A stretch of DNA of 64,000 bases from contig NZ_CP102263.1 of the NCBI RefSeq assembly GCF_025147485.1, positions 3,175,501-3,239,500 of the forward strand, in the 5' to 3' direction. The translations under genes were made by a program, and so were the position numbers. Every line of letters begins with the position of its first letter. Position 1 is the stretch's first letter. The stretch is from Bacteroides uniformis. Lineage in GTDB: Bacteria > Bacteroidota > Bacteroidia > Bacteroidales > Bacteroidaceae. Below, one piece after another: positions 36,301-46,708 of the stretch. The notes below the pieces were generated by a model. That model saw nothing but the letters and a program-made list of their open reading frames with translations, did not search any database and was not told the DNA's origin.

Positions 36301-39299
36301 AACAGCGGCTCACCGACATGTACAACCGCAAGTTCAACAACTCCGTCAAACCCAAGTACGACGGCTCCATGCAGTCCTTTCCCGACCTTGACCTCAAAGC
36401 ATTGGGCATCCCTGACCTCTACGGCAGTCAGAAAGATGCCATCTGGATGACCAAAATCAACGGCGGTGGCATCATTGACCACGAAGTAGGCGGCGGCAAA
36501 ACCCTGATTATGTGTGCCGCCGCCTACGAAATGAAGCGTTTGGGATTGGCAAACAAACCGATGATTATCGGTCTGAAAGCCAATATCCACGAGATAGCCC
36601 AGACCTTCAAGACCGCCTATCCCAATGCCCGTGTCCTCTATCCCGGCAAAGAAGATTTCACCCCCGAAAACCGTGTCCGCATCATGCGTGAGATGCAGAA
36701 CAACGATTGGGACGCCATCATCCTGTCTCACGAACAGTTCGGCATGATCCCCCAATCCCCGGAGATACAGAAACAAATCTTGCAGCAGGAACTGGACAGC
36801 GTAGAAGAGAACCTCGAAGTCCTCACCCAGCAAGGCGAAGACGTTTCCAACGGTATGCTCAAAGGCGTAGAGAAACGCAAGGCGAACCTCGAAGCCAAAA
36901 TCAAGGCACTCACTTTCGACATCGAGAACCGCAAAGACGACGTCGTGGACTTCAAGCTCATGGGCATCGACCACCTGCTCGTGGACGAGAGCCACAAATT
37001 CAAGAACTTGATGTTCACCACCCGCCACGACCGTGTAGCCGGTCTGGGCAACAGCGAAGGCAGCCAGCGTGCCCTGAACATGCTTTTCGCCCTCCGCACC
37101 ATTCAGGAGCGTACCGGCAAGGATTTGGGAGCCACTTTCCTGTCCGGCACCACCATCTCCAACAGCCTGACCGAGTTATATCTGCTTTTTAAATACCTCC
37201 GTCCCAAGGAACTGGAACGTCAGGGCATCAACACCTTCGACGCATGGGCGGCGGTCTTTGCCAAAAAGTCCATCGACTACGAGTTCTCCGTCACCAACGA
37301 AATCATCCAGAAAGAGCGGTTCCGTTACTTCATCAAAGTCCCGGAGCTTGCCGCCATGTACAACGAAATCACCGATTTCCGTACCGCCGAAGACATCGGC
37401 ATCGACCGCCCCAAGAAGAACGAGATATTGCACAATATCCCGCCTACGCCCGACCAGCAGGACTTCATCCAGCGATTGGTTGCATTTGCCAAGTCCGGCA
37501 ACGCCACCGTCCTCGGACGTCCCCCGTTAAGCCGCCGGGAAGAAAAAGCCAAGATGCTCATTGCCACCAACTATGCCCGCAAGATGTCCCTCGACATGCG
37601 CCTTATCGACGAGGACAAATACGACGACCACATAGATAACAAAGCCACCCATTGCGCCGCCCTGATAAACCAATACTACCAGAAGTACGACGAGCACAAA
37701 GGCACCCAGTTCGTCTTTTCGGACTTGGGCACCTACAAGCCCGGTCAGTGGAACACATATAGCGAAATCAAGCGCAAATTGGTGGACGACTACGGCATCC
37801 CGGCAGACCAGGTACGCTTCATTCAGGAAGCCAAGACCGAAAAGTCGCGCATGGCAATGATTAATGCCATGAAAGAAGGCAAAATCCGTGTCCTCTTCGG
37901 TTCCACCGACATGCTCGGCACCGGCGTAAATGCCCAGCACAAGTGTGTCGCCATCCATCAGCTCGACATTCCCTGGACGCCCAAAGATTTGGAGCAACGC
38001 AACGGCCGTGGCGTAAGAAAAGGCAACGAGATAGCCAAACTCTTTGCCGACAACAAAGTCGATATTATCAACTACGCCGTCGAGAAATCCCTCGACAGCT
38101 ACAAATTCAACCTGCTTCACAACAAGCAGTTGTTCATCACCCAGCTCAAAAAAGGCACGATGGGTGCCCGTACCATCGACGAGGGCAGCATGGACGAGCA
38201 GGGCGGCATGAACTTCTCCGAGTACGTTGCCATCCTCTCCGGCAACACCGACCTGTTGGACAAAGCCAAGTTGGAGAAACAGATTGCCTCCCTCGAAAGC
38301 GAGCGCAAATCCTTCCACCGTGGCAAATCCTCCGCCGAAGCCAAACTGGAAAACATAATGCAAACCGTCACCAAAAACGGCGACCTGATCACCCGTATCA
38401 GCACGGACATACAGCACTTCCAGCAGCGCGTCCAGCGCGACGGCCAGGGCAACCCTCTCAATCTCATCGAACTGGACGGTGTCAAAGGCAACGACCCCAA
38501 ACTCATCGCCAAAAAGCTCGCCGAGATAGAGGACAAATCCCGTACCCACGGCACATCCCAGCCCATCGGCAAGCTCTACGGCTTCGACCTTTTAGTAAAG
38601 ACCGAAGCCAGCATGAAAGACGGCTTCGACTTCATCGAAAACCGCTTCTTCGTCCGTGGCGAAGGCAACATCCTGTACAACTTCAACGGCGGCAGACTGG
38701 CAAAAGACCCCAACATTGCCGCCCAGATGTTCCTCCGCACCTTCGAAACCGTTCCCCCTCTTCTGGAGAAATACCAAAAAGAAGTGGAACAGATTTCCAA
38801 GGACATCCCCATCCTTCAGGAAGTCGTCAAAGAAACATGGAAAAAGGAAGACCAGCTCAAACAGCTCAAATCCGACCTTGCCGCCCTTGACCGCAAAATC
38901 CAGCTCTCCCTCAAACCCGTCAAACAGAATGAAGACAGCAACAGCAAGGACGAGAGCCAAACCGAGAACCAAGGTCACGGCACAAATGAAACCGCAGGCA
39001 CCATCCAGCCGCTATCGGCAACCATCCAGCCCCCGGCATCGGGAACATCTCCGGCATCACCGATAACGTCCCCCGCATCCGACGGCAAGCCCTACGTCCA
39101 TCAGCCGCCCGACTTCCTTTCCGCCCCTCCGGAAAAGAAGCCCCCGCACCTGAACCAGCCCCCTGTCAGTTTCAGCATCAAAGATGCCATGAACTCGTTA
39201 GGCAGCAAACTCGTCATCGGCGGCATCCCCAAGCCCGGCAACAAGGACGACCCGAACACCGCCCATATCCCCAAGTCCCCAAAAGGTTTCAAAATCTAA
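33357..39299 (+). CDS. Giant N6-methylase/SNF2-type helicase protein
   Basis: 1980 residues in two parts. The N-terminal third has an adenine methylase-like SAM motif ([15 protein letters not shown] near residue 129) and a motif IV-like NIPF near residue 233, with Pro replaced by Ile compared with NPPY/F. After a Pro/Glu-rich linker the C-terminal half is a superfamily 2 helicase: Walker [11 protein letters not shown] near 1044, DESHKFKN near 1209, [15 protein letters not shown] near 1520 and the [11 protein letters not shown] arginine-finger block near 1547. Such proteins are constant in Bacteroides ICEs and may protect or process incoming DNA. The Ser/Glu/Gln repeat at about residues 148-178 is slippage-prone. 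The gene tail was copied twice downstream. Confidence 0.9.
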   Translation: MAYNKKAHLKDNIEAIKLAFALEREGRTATPEEQAVLRAYSGFGGIKAVLNPASSLADVARWTKSDRELFPLVSQLHSVIRSHSKDEAEYKRYFSSLKNSVLTAFYTPQDIVSVLASELGNYGIAPSRFLDPSSGTGVFVDAFQQHSAQQQLSEQQSAKQQSSEQQSSEQHSSEQQPSRTGLSPAGLSRPEIVCFEKDLLTGKILSHLHPEAKVEITGFEDSGLRYLNRFDITASNIPFGDVAVFDPSFTKSKSLVRQHAAKSLHNYFFLKGLDNIREGGILAFITSQGVLDSPANENIRYQLMQHSHLVSAIRLPNNLFTDGAGTEVGSDLIILQKKSDKTEPLTDDEHAFIASSPRPEGFSTNDYIFRNIPIIHTKACVDTDPYGHPAMVYIHEGGLPGITSQLRSLLRNDFYRRLNVPLYQQFLPLEEQQSRVQMQHTQPTRLNEAPEQSKEAEQVPAPKPVPEQTKAPEPENRSEPTTATVEKPLPEPKEEIELSLFSPPVLSLYDLFEFTAEERTQITPKRGKRRSASSSRKQPVQGNLFGEPATGTAQPTGKKPKGKSVVKPTVTPAASGVPSDDNKILLRTETKIEDQAATEAARIAAEEERKQRMQPRPYPNEIPSHYKDGSLVVLGNGIGYIRDTQIAPMFHPLELPDRQLRKLSLYVEIRDTYHDLYNSEATERKENTVRRDQLNALYDDFVRQFGNLNSPKNIDLIRMDNDNRTILSLERYKDGQALKADIFDHPVAFNKNELTHVDTSDEALSASLNKYGEVNLEYMARLTDKTEDALLDDLKGRVFFNPLIKGYEIADKFIAGNVISKAEMIEDYIANHPGNDRASQSLDALRAAFPVPIPFEELDFNFGERWIPMGIYEKYASRLFDTDVKITYAASRDEFSVSASARGNVRIREQYCVKAESRRYDGLNLMKHAIQNTSPDITKKVLVGDDVVKVRDTEAIQLANSKIDEIRNGFSDWLKEQSPEFKQRLTDMYNRKFNNSVKPKYDGSMQSFPDLDLKALGIPDLYGSQKDAIWMTKINGGGIIDHEVGGGKTLIMCAAAYEMKRLGLANKPMIIGLKANIHEIAQTFKTAYPNARVLYPGKEDFTPENRVRIMREMQNNDWDAIILSHEQFGMIPQSPEIQKQILQQELDSVEENLEVLTQQGEDVSNGMLKGVEKRKANLEAKIKALTFDIENRKDDVVDFKLMGIDHLLVDESHKFKNLMFTTRHDRVAGLGNSEGSQRALNMLFALRTIQERTGKDLGATFLSGTTISNSLTELYLLFKYLRPKELERQGINTFDAWAAVFAKKSIDYEFSVTNEIIQKERFRYFIKVPELAAMYNEITDFRTAEDIGIDRPKKNEILHNIPPTPDQQDFIQRLVAFAKSGNATVLGRPPLSRREEKAKMLIATNYARKMSLDMRLIDEDKYDDHIDNKATHCAALINQYYQKYDEHKGTQFVFSDLGTYKPGQWNTYSEIKRKLVDDYGIPADQVRFIQEAKTEKSRMAMINAMKEGKIRVLFGSTDMLGTGVNAQHKCVAIHQLDIPWTPKDLEQRNGRGVRKGNEIAKLFADNKVDIINYAVEKSLDSYKFNLLHNKQLFITQLKKGTMGARTIDEGSMDEQGGMNFSEYVAILSGNTDLLDKAKLEKQIASLESERKSFHRGKSSAEAKLENIMQTVTKNGDLITRISTDIQHFQQRVQRDGQGNPLNLIELDGVKGNDPKLIAKKLAEIEDKSRTHGTSQPIGKLYGFDLLVKTEASMKDGFDFIENRFFVRGEGNILYNFNGGRLAKDPNIAAQMFLRTFETVPPLLEKYQKEVEQISKDIPILQEVVKETWKKEDQLKQLKSDLAALDRKIQLSLKPVKQNEDSNSKDESQTENQGHGTNETAGTIQPLSATIQPPASGTSPASPITSPASDGKPYVHQPPDFLSAPPEKKPPHLNQPPVSFSIKDAMNSLGSKLVIGGIPKPGNKDDPNTAHIPKSPKGFKI

Positions 39300-39302
39300 C
39301 TA

Positions 39303-39348
39303 ACAAGTCACTACTGCTGTAATAATGCAGTGTAGTGACTTGTTTTTT
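39303..39348 (+). terminator. Intrinsic terminator after the methylase-helicase gene
   Basis: ACAAGTCACTAC (39303-39314) pairs with GTAGTGACTTGT (39332-39343), a perfect 12-bp stem, followed by six Ts. It closes the topB-DUF1896-methylase operon. Confidence 0.85.
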
Positions 39349-39431
39349 AACAATAACTATCCTACAAAAATATAAAAGTTACTCCCCTGATTATTTCTTA
39401 AAAATTCAATGGTAAAAAATTATATAATTGC

Positions 39432-39439
39432 TATATTTG
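39432..39439 (+). promoter_or_regulatory. -7 box upstream of gajA
   Basis: TATATTTG matches the Bacteroides TAnnTTTG -7 element 33 bases before the gajA start. No clear -33 TTTG is seen at the usual distance. Local DNA is sharply more AT-rich than the ICE core. Confidence 0.4.
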
Positions 39440-39472
39440 TAAGCAGTAGTAATAAAAAGGAGGACACCAATA

Positions 39473-41547
39473 ATGTATATATCAAAAGTTTCACTAGTCA
39501 ATTATCGCAATTTTGAAAATGCTTTTTTCCTTTTCAATAAAGGGATAAATACTATAATAGGAGAAAACGCATCTGGTAAAACTAATTTATTTCGAGCTAT
39601 TCGTCTAATTTTAGATGACAGCTTGTTATCTTCAGCATATAAACTAAATGAAAACGATTTTAATCGCAATTTGAAAAGTTGGAAAGGAAAATGGATTATT
39701 ATTAGTTTAGAGTTTAATGAAATATCTAATGATGAAGCAATCCAATCTTTATTTATTTACGGAAGTGGAGTTGTAGAAGGAGACATTACAAAGAAAGCAA
39801 CATATAATTTGTTTTTTAGGCCCAAACCTGAAATAAGGAAACAGCTTGCAGAATTGGAGACTGGCGATAAAGATGGTTTGAATGGCATATTAGATAAAAT
39901 AACGATTGAGGATTATGAAACATTTTTCACAGGGAAAAGTACTGCTGACTTCAATGATAAAAATGTTCAGCGTGAATTAATGGGGGATTTTGATAATGTT
40001 ATTTTTAATTTTGATATGGATGAATCAAAATATGGAGGTCGTATTCCACATCAATTATCTATAAGTCGAGAAGTTTCATTTACTTTTATTAAAGCATTAA
40101 GAGATGTCGTGTCAGACTTCCAAGACAATAGAAAAAATCCATTATTAACATTGCTTAAAAATAAAAGTGAAGATATAAAGGAGGAAGATTTTAAACCTAT
40201 ATCAATAAAAGTTGATGATTTAAATAAATCCATAGAGGAATTGGATGATATACAGATGATTACAAATAATATATCTGAAACTATAAAGGAGGCTGTAGGT
40301 ACTACATATTCTCCATCTTCACTATCTATTAAATCCAACTTACCTAGTGAAGCTGAAAAATTACTTCAGTCATTAAAATTATTTATAGGAGAACCAGAAG
40401 AAGACTATGAAGGTGGTATTCATGAATTGAGTTTAGGGGGAGCAAATCTTATATTTCTAACTTTAAAACTACTTGAATATAAGTATAGAAAAAAAAAGAT
40501 AAAATTGCAAATTTTCTTTTAATAGAAGAACCAGAAGCTCATATTCATACACATATACAGAAAGCATTATTTGATAAGCTAAATTATACTGATACACAAA
40601 TTATTTATTCGACACATTCTACCCATATTTCTGAAGTATCAAATATTTCCAGCATGAATATATTAGGAAAATATCGTAATTATTCAGAAGTATATCAGCC
40701 ATTTATAGGACTAGGCGAAGAAGAAATAATGAAAGTGCAAAGGTTCCTAGATGCTATAAGAAGTAATTTATTATTTGCAAAAAGCGTTATATTAGTGGAA
40801 GGAGATGCTGAAGAAATACTCATACCTATTATGGTGAAGCAAACCTTAGGCGTTAGCTTAGATGAATTGGGAATAAGTCTGATAAATGTACGAAGTACTG
40901 GATTTGAAAATTTAGCACAGCTCTTTCATAATCATAGAATAAAGAAAAGATGCGCAATTATTACAGATTTAGATGTCTCGATTACAGGAGAAAAGACGGA
41001 AGCTTCGAAAAGAGGAAAGACTCGAAAAGAAAACTTGGATGCTTTAAAAAAGAAAAATAAGTGGATAGGAGCATTTTATGCACCTCATACATTTGAAATA
41101 GATTTTTTGGAAGCTGGTAATAAAAAAGCTGTTTTGTCAACAATAAAAAAGGTGTATATTGATGAACAAGCTATTCAAAAATCTAAAGAAGAGATAGAAT
41201 CAGAAGACATAAAAAAATACGGAAAAAGAATTTTAACAATGGCTAATAAAATGGGAAAAGGATGGTATGCTATACTTTTGGGTAAGTATATAACATCATC
41301 CACTCATATTCCTAATTATATATTGGATGCCATTATCTTTGCTAAACCTGAATTTTCCAAGGAGCTATTATTACAGATTTTCACATATGTATTAAGCACA
41401 TACAAACAAAGTGAAGAAATTGACAAACTGAAAAACGATCTGCTTACATATAAAAAAGATGAAATTACCTTAGGTGAATTAAAAGAGTGTTTAGGAAAAG
41501 GGATACAAAAGACAGAACCTATTTTATATATATTAAATCGACTTTAA
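39473..41547 (+). pseudogene. gajA: Gabija GajA (OLD-family ATPase/TOPRIM nuclease), split by a -1 frameshift
   Basis: The first frame (39473-40522) codes the ATPase half, with Walker A IIGENASGKTNLFRA and a signature-like HELSLGGANLIF. The second frame resumes without a gap as LLIEEPEAHIHTH (Walker B) and STHSTHIS, then the TOPRIM nuclease: ILVEGDAEEILIPIM and TDLDVS. This is the GajA layout, and a UvrD-like gene follows directly. The join lies in A9 at 40489-40497, where the zero-frame codons AAA AAA AAG contain A_AAA_AAG, an established -1 slippery heptamer. The gene may therefore be decayed, a sequencing error, or read by programmed frameshifting. Base composition is AT-rich, so it was acquired separately from the ICE core. 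Confidence 0.85.
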
Positions 41548-41549
41548 AT

Positions 41550-43319
41550 ATGTTTGTGTGGAAAAATGGAGATCTGAATCCAGAGCAAGAGAATGCTATA
41601 TTTTATGAAGATAGTGTTTTATTAGTAGCATGTCCAGGTAGTGGTAAAACAAGAACTCTAACCTATAAAATTGCTTATGAATTATCTAAATTGAATTCAA
41701 ATAAACAATATATAATAGCCATTACATATACAAATCGTGCAGCAGATGAGATAAAAGAACGAATCGAATTGTTAGGAATAGATACTAAACAATTATGGAT
41801 TGGTACTATTCATTCATTTTGTGTTGAATGGATACTCAAACCTTATCATATGTATATTGAAGAACTTAAATATGGATATACTATTATTAACGCACACGAT
41901 ACGGAATCCTATTTAACTTCTTTATGTGTTCCATATGCATCTACAAAGCCTAAAATTACATATTGGGATTGCCAGTGTTTTTATTTTACATCACGTGGAT
42001 TGGTTGTAAAATGTACAAATTCTCAGAAAAAAGAATCAGTAGTGTCTATAATTAAAAGCTATTTTCAAAATCTAAAAGAAAATAAAGAAATTGATTTTGA
42101 ACTGATCCTATATTATTCATATCTCCTTTTAAGAGATAATAAAGGCATTTGTAAAACATTGTCACATATTTTCCCTTTTGTATTAGTTGATGAATATCAG
42201 GATACAAAAGAATTACAATATATGATTCTAGGTGCCATTTTAAAGATTGGAAAGAATAATAAGGCTTTCATTGTAGGAGATCCCAATCAATCTATATTTA
42301 GTAATTTAGGTGGATTTCCTATGACTAAAGTTGATTTAGAGAAAACAACTGGATTACATTTTAATGAATTATCACTAACTAAGAATTATAGGTCATCATC
42401 TCTTCTTGTATCGTACTTTGATTATTTCAAGACCTATGATAACACGATAGAAGCGGTTGGAAAATATAAAGATTATCAAAGCATTATTCGTTATAACAAA
42501 ATAGTTTCAATTAATGATTTAGAGGATGAAATAATTCGCATAATTCAATTCAATATTGATGAATGTGGTATTTCTCCAAATGAAATATGCGTTCTTGCAC
42601 CATGGTGGATTCACTTATCTGGGTTGACAAGAAATCTAATGGCTCGTTTACCTCAATACAGTTTTGATGGTCCTGGTATGGCGCCTTTTGCACGAGATAT
42701 AGATAACTTTTGGTATAAATTATCACGTATTATATTAACAGATGCAACACCATCTTTATATATAAGAAGGCTTCGTTGGGCTAATGAAATAAAAACAGAT
42801 CTAATATCAATAGGAATTGATAGAAATCTATCTGCTAAAAAGATATTATATATTTGCAACAGTATATCTGTAAATGAACAAGAAGGCTTAGAGTATTTAA
42901 GAAAGTTTTTCTTTCAGTTTCTCCGTGAATTAGATGTCGATTTACATCAATATAACTATTTAGAATTGCATTATAATGCTTTTTTTGATAGCTCTGCTAA
43001 AAAAGAATAGAAAAGTTAAGAAAAGATGGTTCAGAATTTATTTCGCATGTTGATACTTTTAGAAAGGTATTTCGTCAAAAGAAGGAATTACTATTTCAAC
43101 TAATCATGGAGTAAAAGGAGCTGAGTTTGATACAGTAATAGCATTTGGACTTTTAGAAGATTATGTTCCCCATTTTAGTGATGTTAATAAAATAGAGAAT
43201 GCAAAACGTATTTTATATGTTATAGCTTCGAGGGCTAGAAAAATTTATATTTAATATCTGAACAAGATAGAGGAAAAATTCCTACGATCATACTAAATGA
43301 ATACAAATACAAATATTAG
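41550..43319 (+). pseudogene. gajB: Gabija GajB (UvrD-like helicase), frameshifted near the 3' end
   Basis: The intact part (41550-43010, 486 codons) has UvrD motifs: ACPGSGKTRTLTYKIA (I), ITYTNRAADEIKERI (Ia), VLVDEYQDTKELQY (II) and TKNYRSS (IV). The remaining conserved motifs continue in other frames: TNHGVKGAEFDTVIAF (V) and AKRILYVIASRARK (VI) up to the stop at 43319. Three shifts are needed (near 43000, 43080 and 43240), each by one missing base in or near an A-run. The gene starts two bases after gajA ends. GajB is the helicase partner of GajA in Gabija anti-phage defence. As written it would lack its last helicase motifs. Confidence 0.85.
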
Positions 43320-43325
43320 TAATAT

Positions 43326-43362
43326 ATGCGAATCAGAGGGGGAGGTAGACACTGATTCGCAT
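43326..43362 (+). terminator. Hairpin after the Gabija genes
   Basis: ATGCGAATCAG (43326-43336) pairs with CTGATTCGCAT (43352-43362), an 11-bp perfect stem with a 15-base loop. Only a short T-rich stretch follows, so this is a possible terminator. Confidence 0.5.
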
Positions 43363-43433
43363 TATTACAGTCTCTAGAAATTATAAAAAAGTTAGGCTGA
43401 ATGGCTTCAAGTCTAATCTTTTTTATTTGTTCA

Positions 43434-43712
43434 TTATCCCACTGCCTTTTGAATGATACGTTGAGTTTCCTTTTTATAACTCAGCCGATTGTAACGTTCA
43501 CCCTGACAAATCATACAACTACAAGGAGTACCAGTAGTTTTATAGACTTTCCAACATCTCAATTTTGCCAATTCAAACCAGTGAGGTGAATGAATCAAAT
43601 TACCTTCATCATCAATAACATCATGTTCAAAAGATGCATAATAAATCATTCTCGCCTTAAAGACACGCTTGCATTGTTGTTCTCTCCAAAGTTTGTTTCT
43701 TTTTTGTTCCAT
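43434..43712 (-). CDS. Small Cys-containing conserved protein
   Basis: A 92-residue basic protein: KLWREQQCKRVFKARMIYY, then HSPHWFELAKLRCW and a C-S-C-x2-C motif (GTPCSCMICQGERY). The cysteines could bind a metal. I recognise the layout as a small family common in Bacteroidales with unknown function. It lies between the Gabija genes and a methylase-gene remnant, on the opposite strand, and may be independent of both. Confidence 0.6.
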   Translation of the reverse strand: MEQKRNKLWREQQCKRVFKARMIYYASFEHDVIDDEGNLIHSPHWFELAKLRCWKVYKTTGTPCSCMICQGERYNRLSYKKETQRIIQKAVG

Positions 43713-43883
43713 CGTCTCTTTCTATTAAAATTAAGATGGATGATGATTTTACTTTTTTGAAACAATATGTATCCATAACGATATTTTTTATGATTATGGT
43801 AATGCTACTACAAATAACACTCCAATAATAGACTTTATTTTACGAAATGATAGAAAGGCATACAAACAGACATTTTAGACTAT

Positions 43884-44172
43884 CGCCCGACATTACTAAA
43901 AAATAATGGTAGGTGAAGACGTCATGTACAACCGCAAGTTCAACAACTCTGTCAAGCCCAAGTACGACGGCTCCATGCACCCCTTACGTCCACCAGATGC
44001 CCAACTTCATGAAGAATGCGTAGCACCCAAACGTGCTGTCCTACCACCCTCCATCAGCATCAAAGCTGTCCTAAATCGCATCCCCATTGCCGACATAGGA
44101 GCCATCCCCCACAAGGACGCCCCCAATGCCCTCAATCAGGTCAACAAACTCTCCAAAGGCTTTAAACTCTAA
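43884..44172 (+). pseudogene. Remnant of the methylase-helicase gene 3' part (copy 2)
   Basis: Three blocks match the 1980-residue gene upstream in order: about 43884-43920 like 36151-36190, 43923-43978 like 36313-36371 (coding [18 protein letters not shown]), and 43981-44172 like 39091-39299, including the stop codon. Two large internal deletions separate them. The block ends with the equivalent of SPKGFKI-stop (here LSKGFKL). It is a decayed second copy, not a working gene. Confidence 0.75.
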
Positions 44173-44178
44173 ATGAAC

Positions 44179-44212
44179 AGCCGCTACACTGTGATTGGCA
44201 GTTGTAGCGGCT
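44179..44212 (+). terminator. Terminator-like hairpin after methylase remnant 2
   Basis: AGCCGCTACA (44179-44188) pairs with TGTAGCGGCT (44203-44212), a 10-bp perfect stem with a 14-base loop. It follows the remnant's stop codon by seven bases, as the intact gene is followed by its terminator. The T-run is weak. Confidence 0.55.
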
Positions 44213-44347
44213 ATTATATTTAGAAGTGGGGACATCATTTAAAATCTTTAAATGATTATCAACTTAGCTTCTTGAGAGAAAAATCCCTAAATCTTCTTTC
44301 CTTTATTTTATTTCTATTCTGTTCATATAGGAATCCAATACTTTTGC

Positions 44348-44355
44348 TAATTTTG
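44348..44355 (+). promoter_or_regulatory. -7 box upstream of the GHKL gene
   Basis: TAATTTTG matches TAnnTTTG and lies 30 bases before the ATG at 44386. No -33 element is evident. Confidence 0.4.
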
Positions 44356-44385
44356 CATATCCTTCAATCCTTAAACATTTTGAAT

Positions 44386-46504
44386 ATGTATGAGATTTTA
44401 AAAAACGGACATTTTGTAAAACAAGATATTGCATACAAATCTTTAATGAAGCGGCATATTAAAAAACATACTTCATATCTTCAACCTATATTTGAGGCAA
44501 TAAGTAATGCTCTTGAGGCAACTTCTGGCTCTAAAGACACCATTACCATTCGATTGAAGTTCTCTAAAATGCTTATGAAAGATATTTTAGAGTTTAACTC
44601 CATTGAAATTTCTGATACAGGGATAGGGTTCAATGAGGAAAATTTAAAGAGACTAAGAAGTATTTATGATGAATCTAAGAGTTTCAATAATTTAGGTACA
44701 GGAAGGATACAATATTTGCATTTTTTTGATAAGACAGATATATATAGTACGTATCAGGAAAATGGAGTCTTAAAAAAGAGAAGGATTGTTTTATCTGCTA
44801 ATTTCTGGGATAAGGAAAACGCTGTTATTTGGGAAGGCGATCCTATTGTTACCTCAGATGAACAAACTGGTACTAATATATCTTTTTACTTTCCTTTATA
44901 TGAAGAAGATAAGATTAGATATACAGAATTGTCAACATCTGAATTATATGACAAAATATTTCTTCGCTATCTTAGCCGTTTTTGTTTAAACAAGAAAAAT
45001 CTTCAAAAAATAAAAATTCAAAGATATATTAATGACATACATGATGAAGTTAATGATAAAGAAATTACTGGGGATAAAATTCCCTCTTCGGATTATGAGG
45101 ACTCATTTACATTAAAATATCAGTCATACGATAAAGATAAAAAAACATTTGTAGACCATAAAAGGACAGAAACTTTTAATATAAGATCATATTTACTTGA
45201 TCCCAAAATACAAAAGAAAAATGATGTAAAATTGACTAGTAAGAATGAAACTGTAGATATATGTGGTATGGATTTTTCATTCATGGATAACTCTTCGAAG
45301 ATAGATAAGCGTTATATGCTTTGTTTAATATCCAGTGATTTCATTACAAATCAGGATAGTGATCTTCGAGGTAAATTAAGAATTTTATCCAAAAAATGAA
45401 TTCTTAAAAAAGAATGATATTTTGAAATGGAAAAGGAACACATATTCATAGATAATATACAGAATGAGGTTGTTAATAAAATTGTTTGCTAAATACCCTC
45501 AAATAAAGAAGGTAAAAGAAGATTTGGATAAAAATATAAACGAATTAATTGAATTATTTGCTTTAGATCGAAGTATAGTTGAAAAAATAGGTTATACATT
45601 AGGAGAAGATACAGCCACTTTTTTGAGAAGATATAAAGACTATAATGCGGAATTATCTTCTAAAAAGGAAGCGAAAATAAAATCCGTAATAGACTCGTTG
45701 AAGCATCTTAATCCAAGTGATGGAAATTTTAGAGAACATTTTAAAACAAAAGTCAACGAAGTAAGCAAGTTAATTCCTCAAAAGAATCGGGCAGATATTG
45801 TAAATTATATATCTGCTCGGAAATCTGCTATTTCTATTCTAAATTTTATATTAAAAAAACAAATGGAAATACAGAATTTGCAGGTCGTTGGGAAGAGGAA
45901 GAATAATGAGCGTTTAATTCATGATTTACTTTTTAAACAACATACTGACAACACTCTTGATAGTAACTTGTGGATACTAAATGAAGATTTTATTCATTAT
46001 AAGGGTATTTCTGAATGCGAATTACGAAACGCAAAGATTAATGGAGAACTATTTTTGAGAGAAGATTTGACAGAAGAAGAAGTTAATAAATTGAAAGCAT
46101 ACAATCGGGATCAGTTAGGTAAACGTACAGATGTTTTGTTATTTCCCGAAGAACATAAATGTATTATAGTTGAATTGAAAAGCACAGATGCAGATGTTGG
46201 AAAATACTTAAATCAAGTGATAGACTATGCAGGCTTGATTAGGCAATATGCAAAAGATAAATTTGAGATAACAAACTTCTATGCTTACCTAATTGGTGAG
46301 AGTTTCGATTTTGATGCTATTATTAACGCAAATCCTAATTTTATAGAACCTCCATATTCTGACTATGTTTATATTCCAGACCAGAAAATTAATGGTGGTA
46401 AGAAACGTGAGAAAGGAACTATGTATTTTGAAGTGCTAAAGTACTCAACTCTATTGCAAAAGGCCGCACTTCGTAATAGTGTCTTTTTCAATAAGCTGTT
46501 TTGA
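44386..46504 (+). pseudogene. GHKL ATPase fused to a nuclease-like domain; frameshifted
   Basis: The first frame from ATG 44386 to 45399 codes an HSP90/MutL-like GHKL ATPase: IFEAISNALEAT (N box), IEISDTGIGFNEENL (DxGxG) and NNLGTGRIQYLHFF (GxxG). The second frame, 45464-46504, continues it as a helical region and ends in KRTDVLLFPEEHKCIIVELKS, which looks like the D...ExK core of a PD-(D/E)xK nuclease. About three indels at short homopolymers lie between 45391 and 45490. The gene lies in a defence island beside Gabija and RloA/RloB, so it is probably a defence effector. I do not recognise a named system. The lesion could be real decay or a sequence error. Confidence 0.65.
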
Positions 46505-46589
46505 CAGAATGCTGTCTTTTATTTCAATGGTAAGTAACTTAAGACCTCTCATTAAGAAGACAGACTTCCTAAATTGTGTAAACAAGCCC

Positions 46590-46652
46590 TCTTAAGAAAT
46601 AACCGCTACATTCCAAGGCATAAGAAAACTTTCAAAAGCCCTTAAATTCTAA
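46590..46652 (+). pseudogene. Short remnant of a methylase gene tail (copy 3)
   Basis: The last 25 bases (TTCAAAAGCCCTTAAATTCT then a stop) resemble the end of the intact methylase gene and, more closely, remnant 2 (44150-44172). Both remnants run into TAAATGAA and then a hairpin beginning AGCCGC. Upstream bases are too diverged to align by eye. Confidence 0.5.
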
Positions 46653-46657
46653 ATGAA

Positions 46658-46699
46658 AATAGCCGCCATACTTCAATAAATGAAGTTAGGGTGGCTATT
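46658..46699. terminator. Hairpin between the GHKL gene and rloB
   Basis: AATAGCC (46658-46664) pairs with GGCTATT (46693-46699), extended inward by several further pairs including CTTC/GAAG. It lies between converging genes and could work in both directions. The stop of rloB is 10 bases away. Confidence 0.5.
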
Positions 46700-46708
46700 A
46701 GATATATG

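Noticed and set aside
35871..37028. Long minus-strand frame of 385 codons opposite the methylase gene
   Set aside because: Shadow of the GC-rich coding strand; the plus-strand product has clear helicase motifs.
43906..44172. Open frame of 88 codons
   Set aside because: It is made of fragments of the methylase gene joined by deletions, so it is listed as a remnant.
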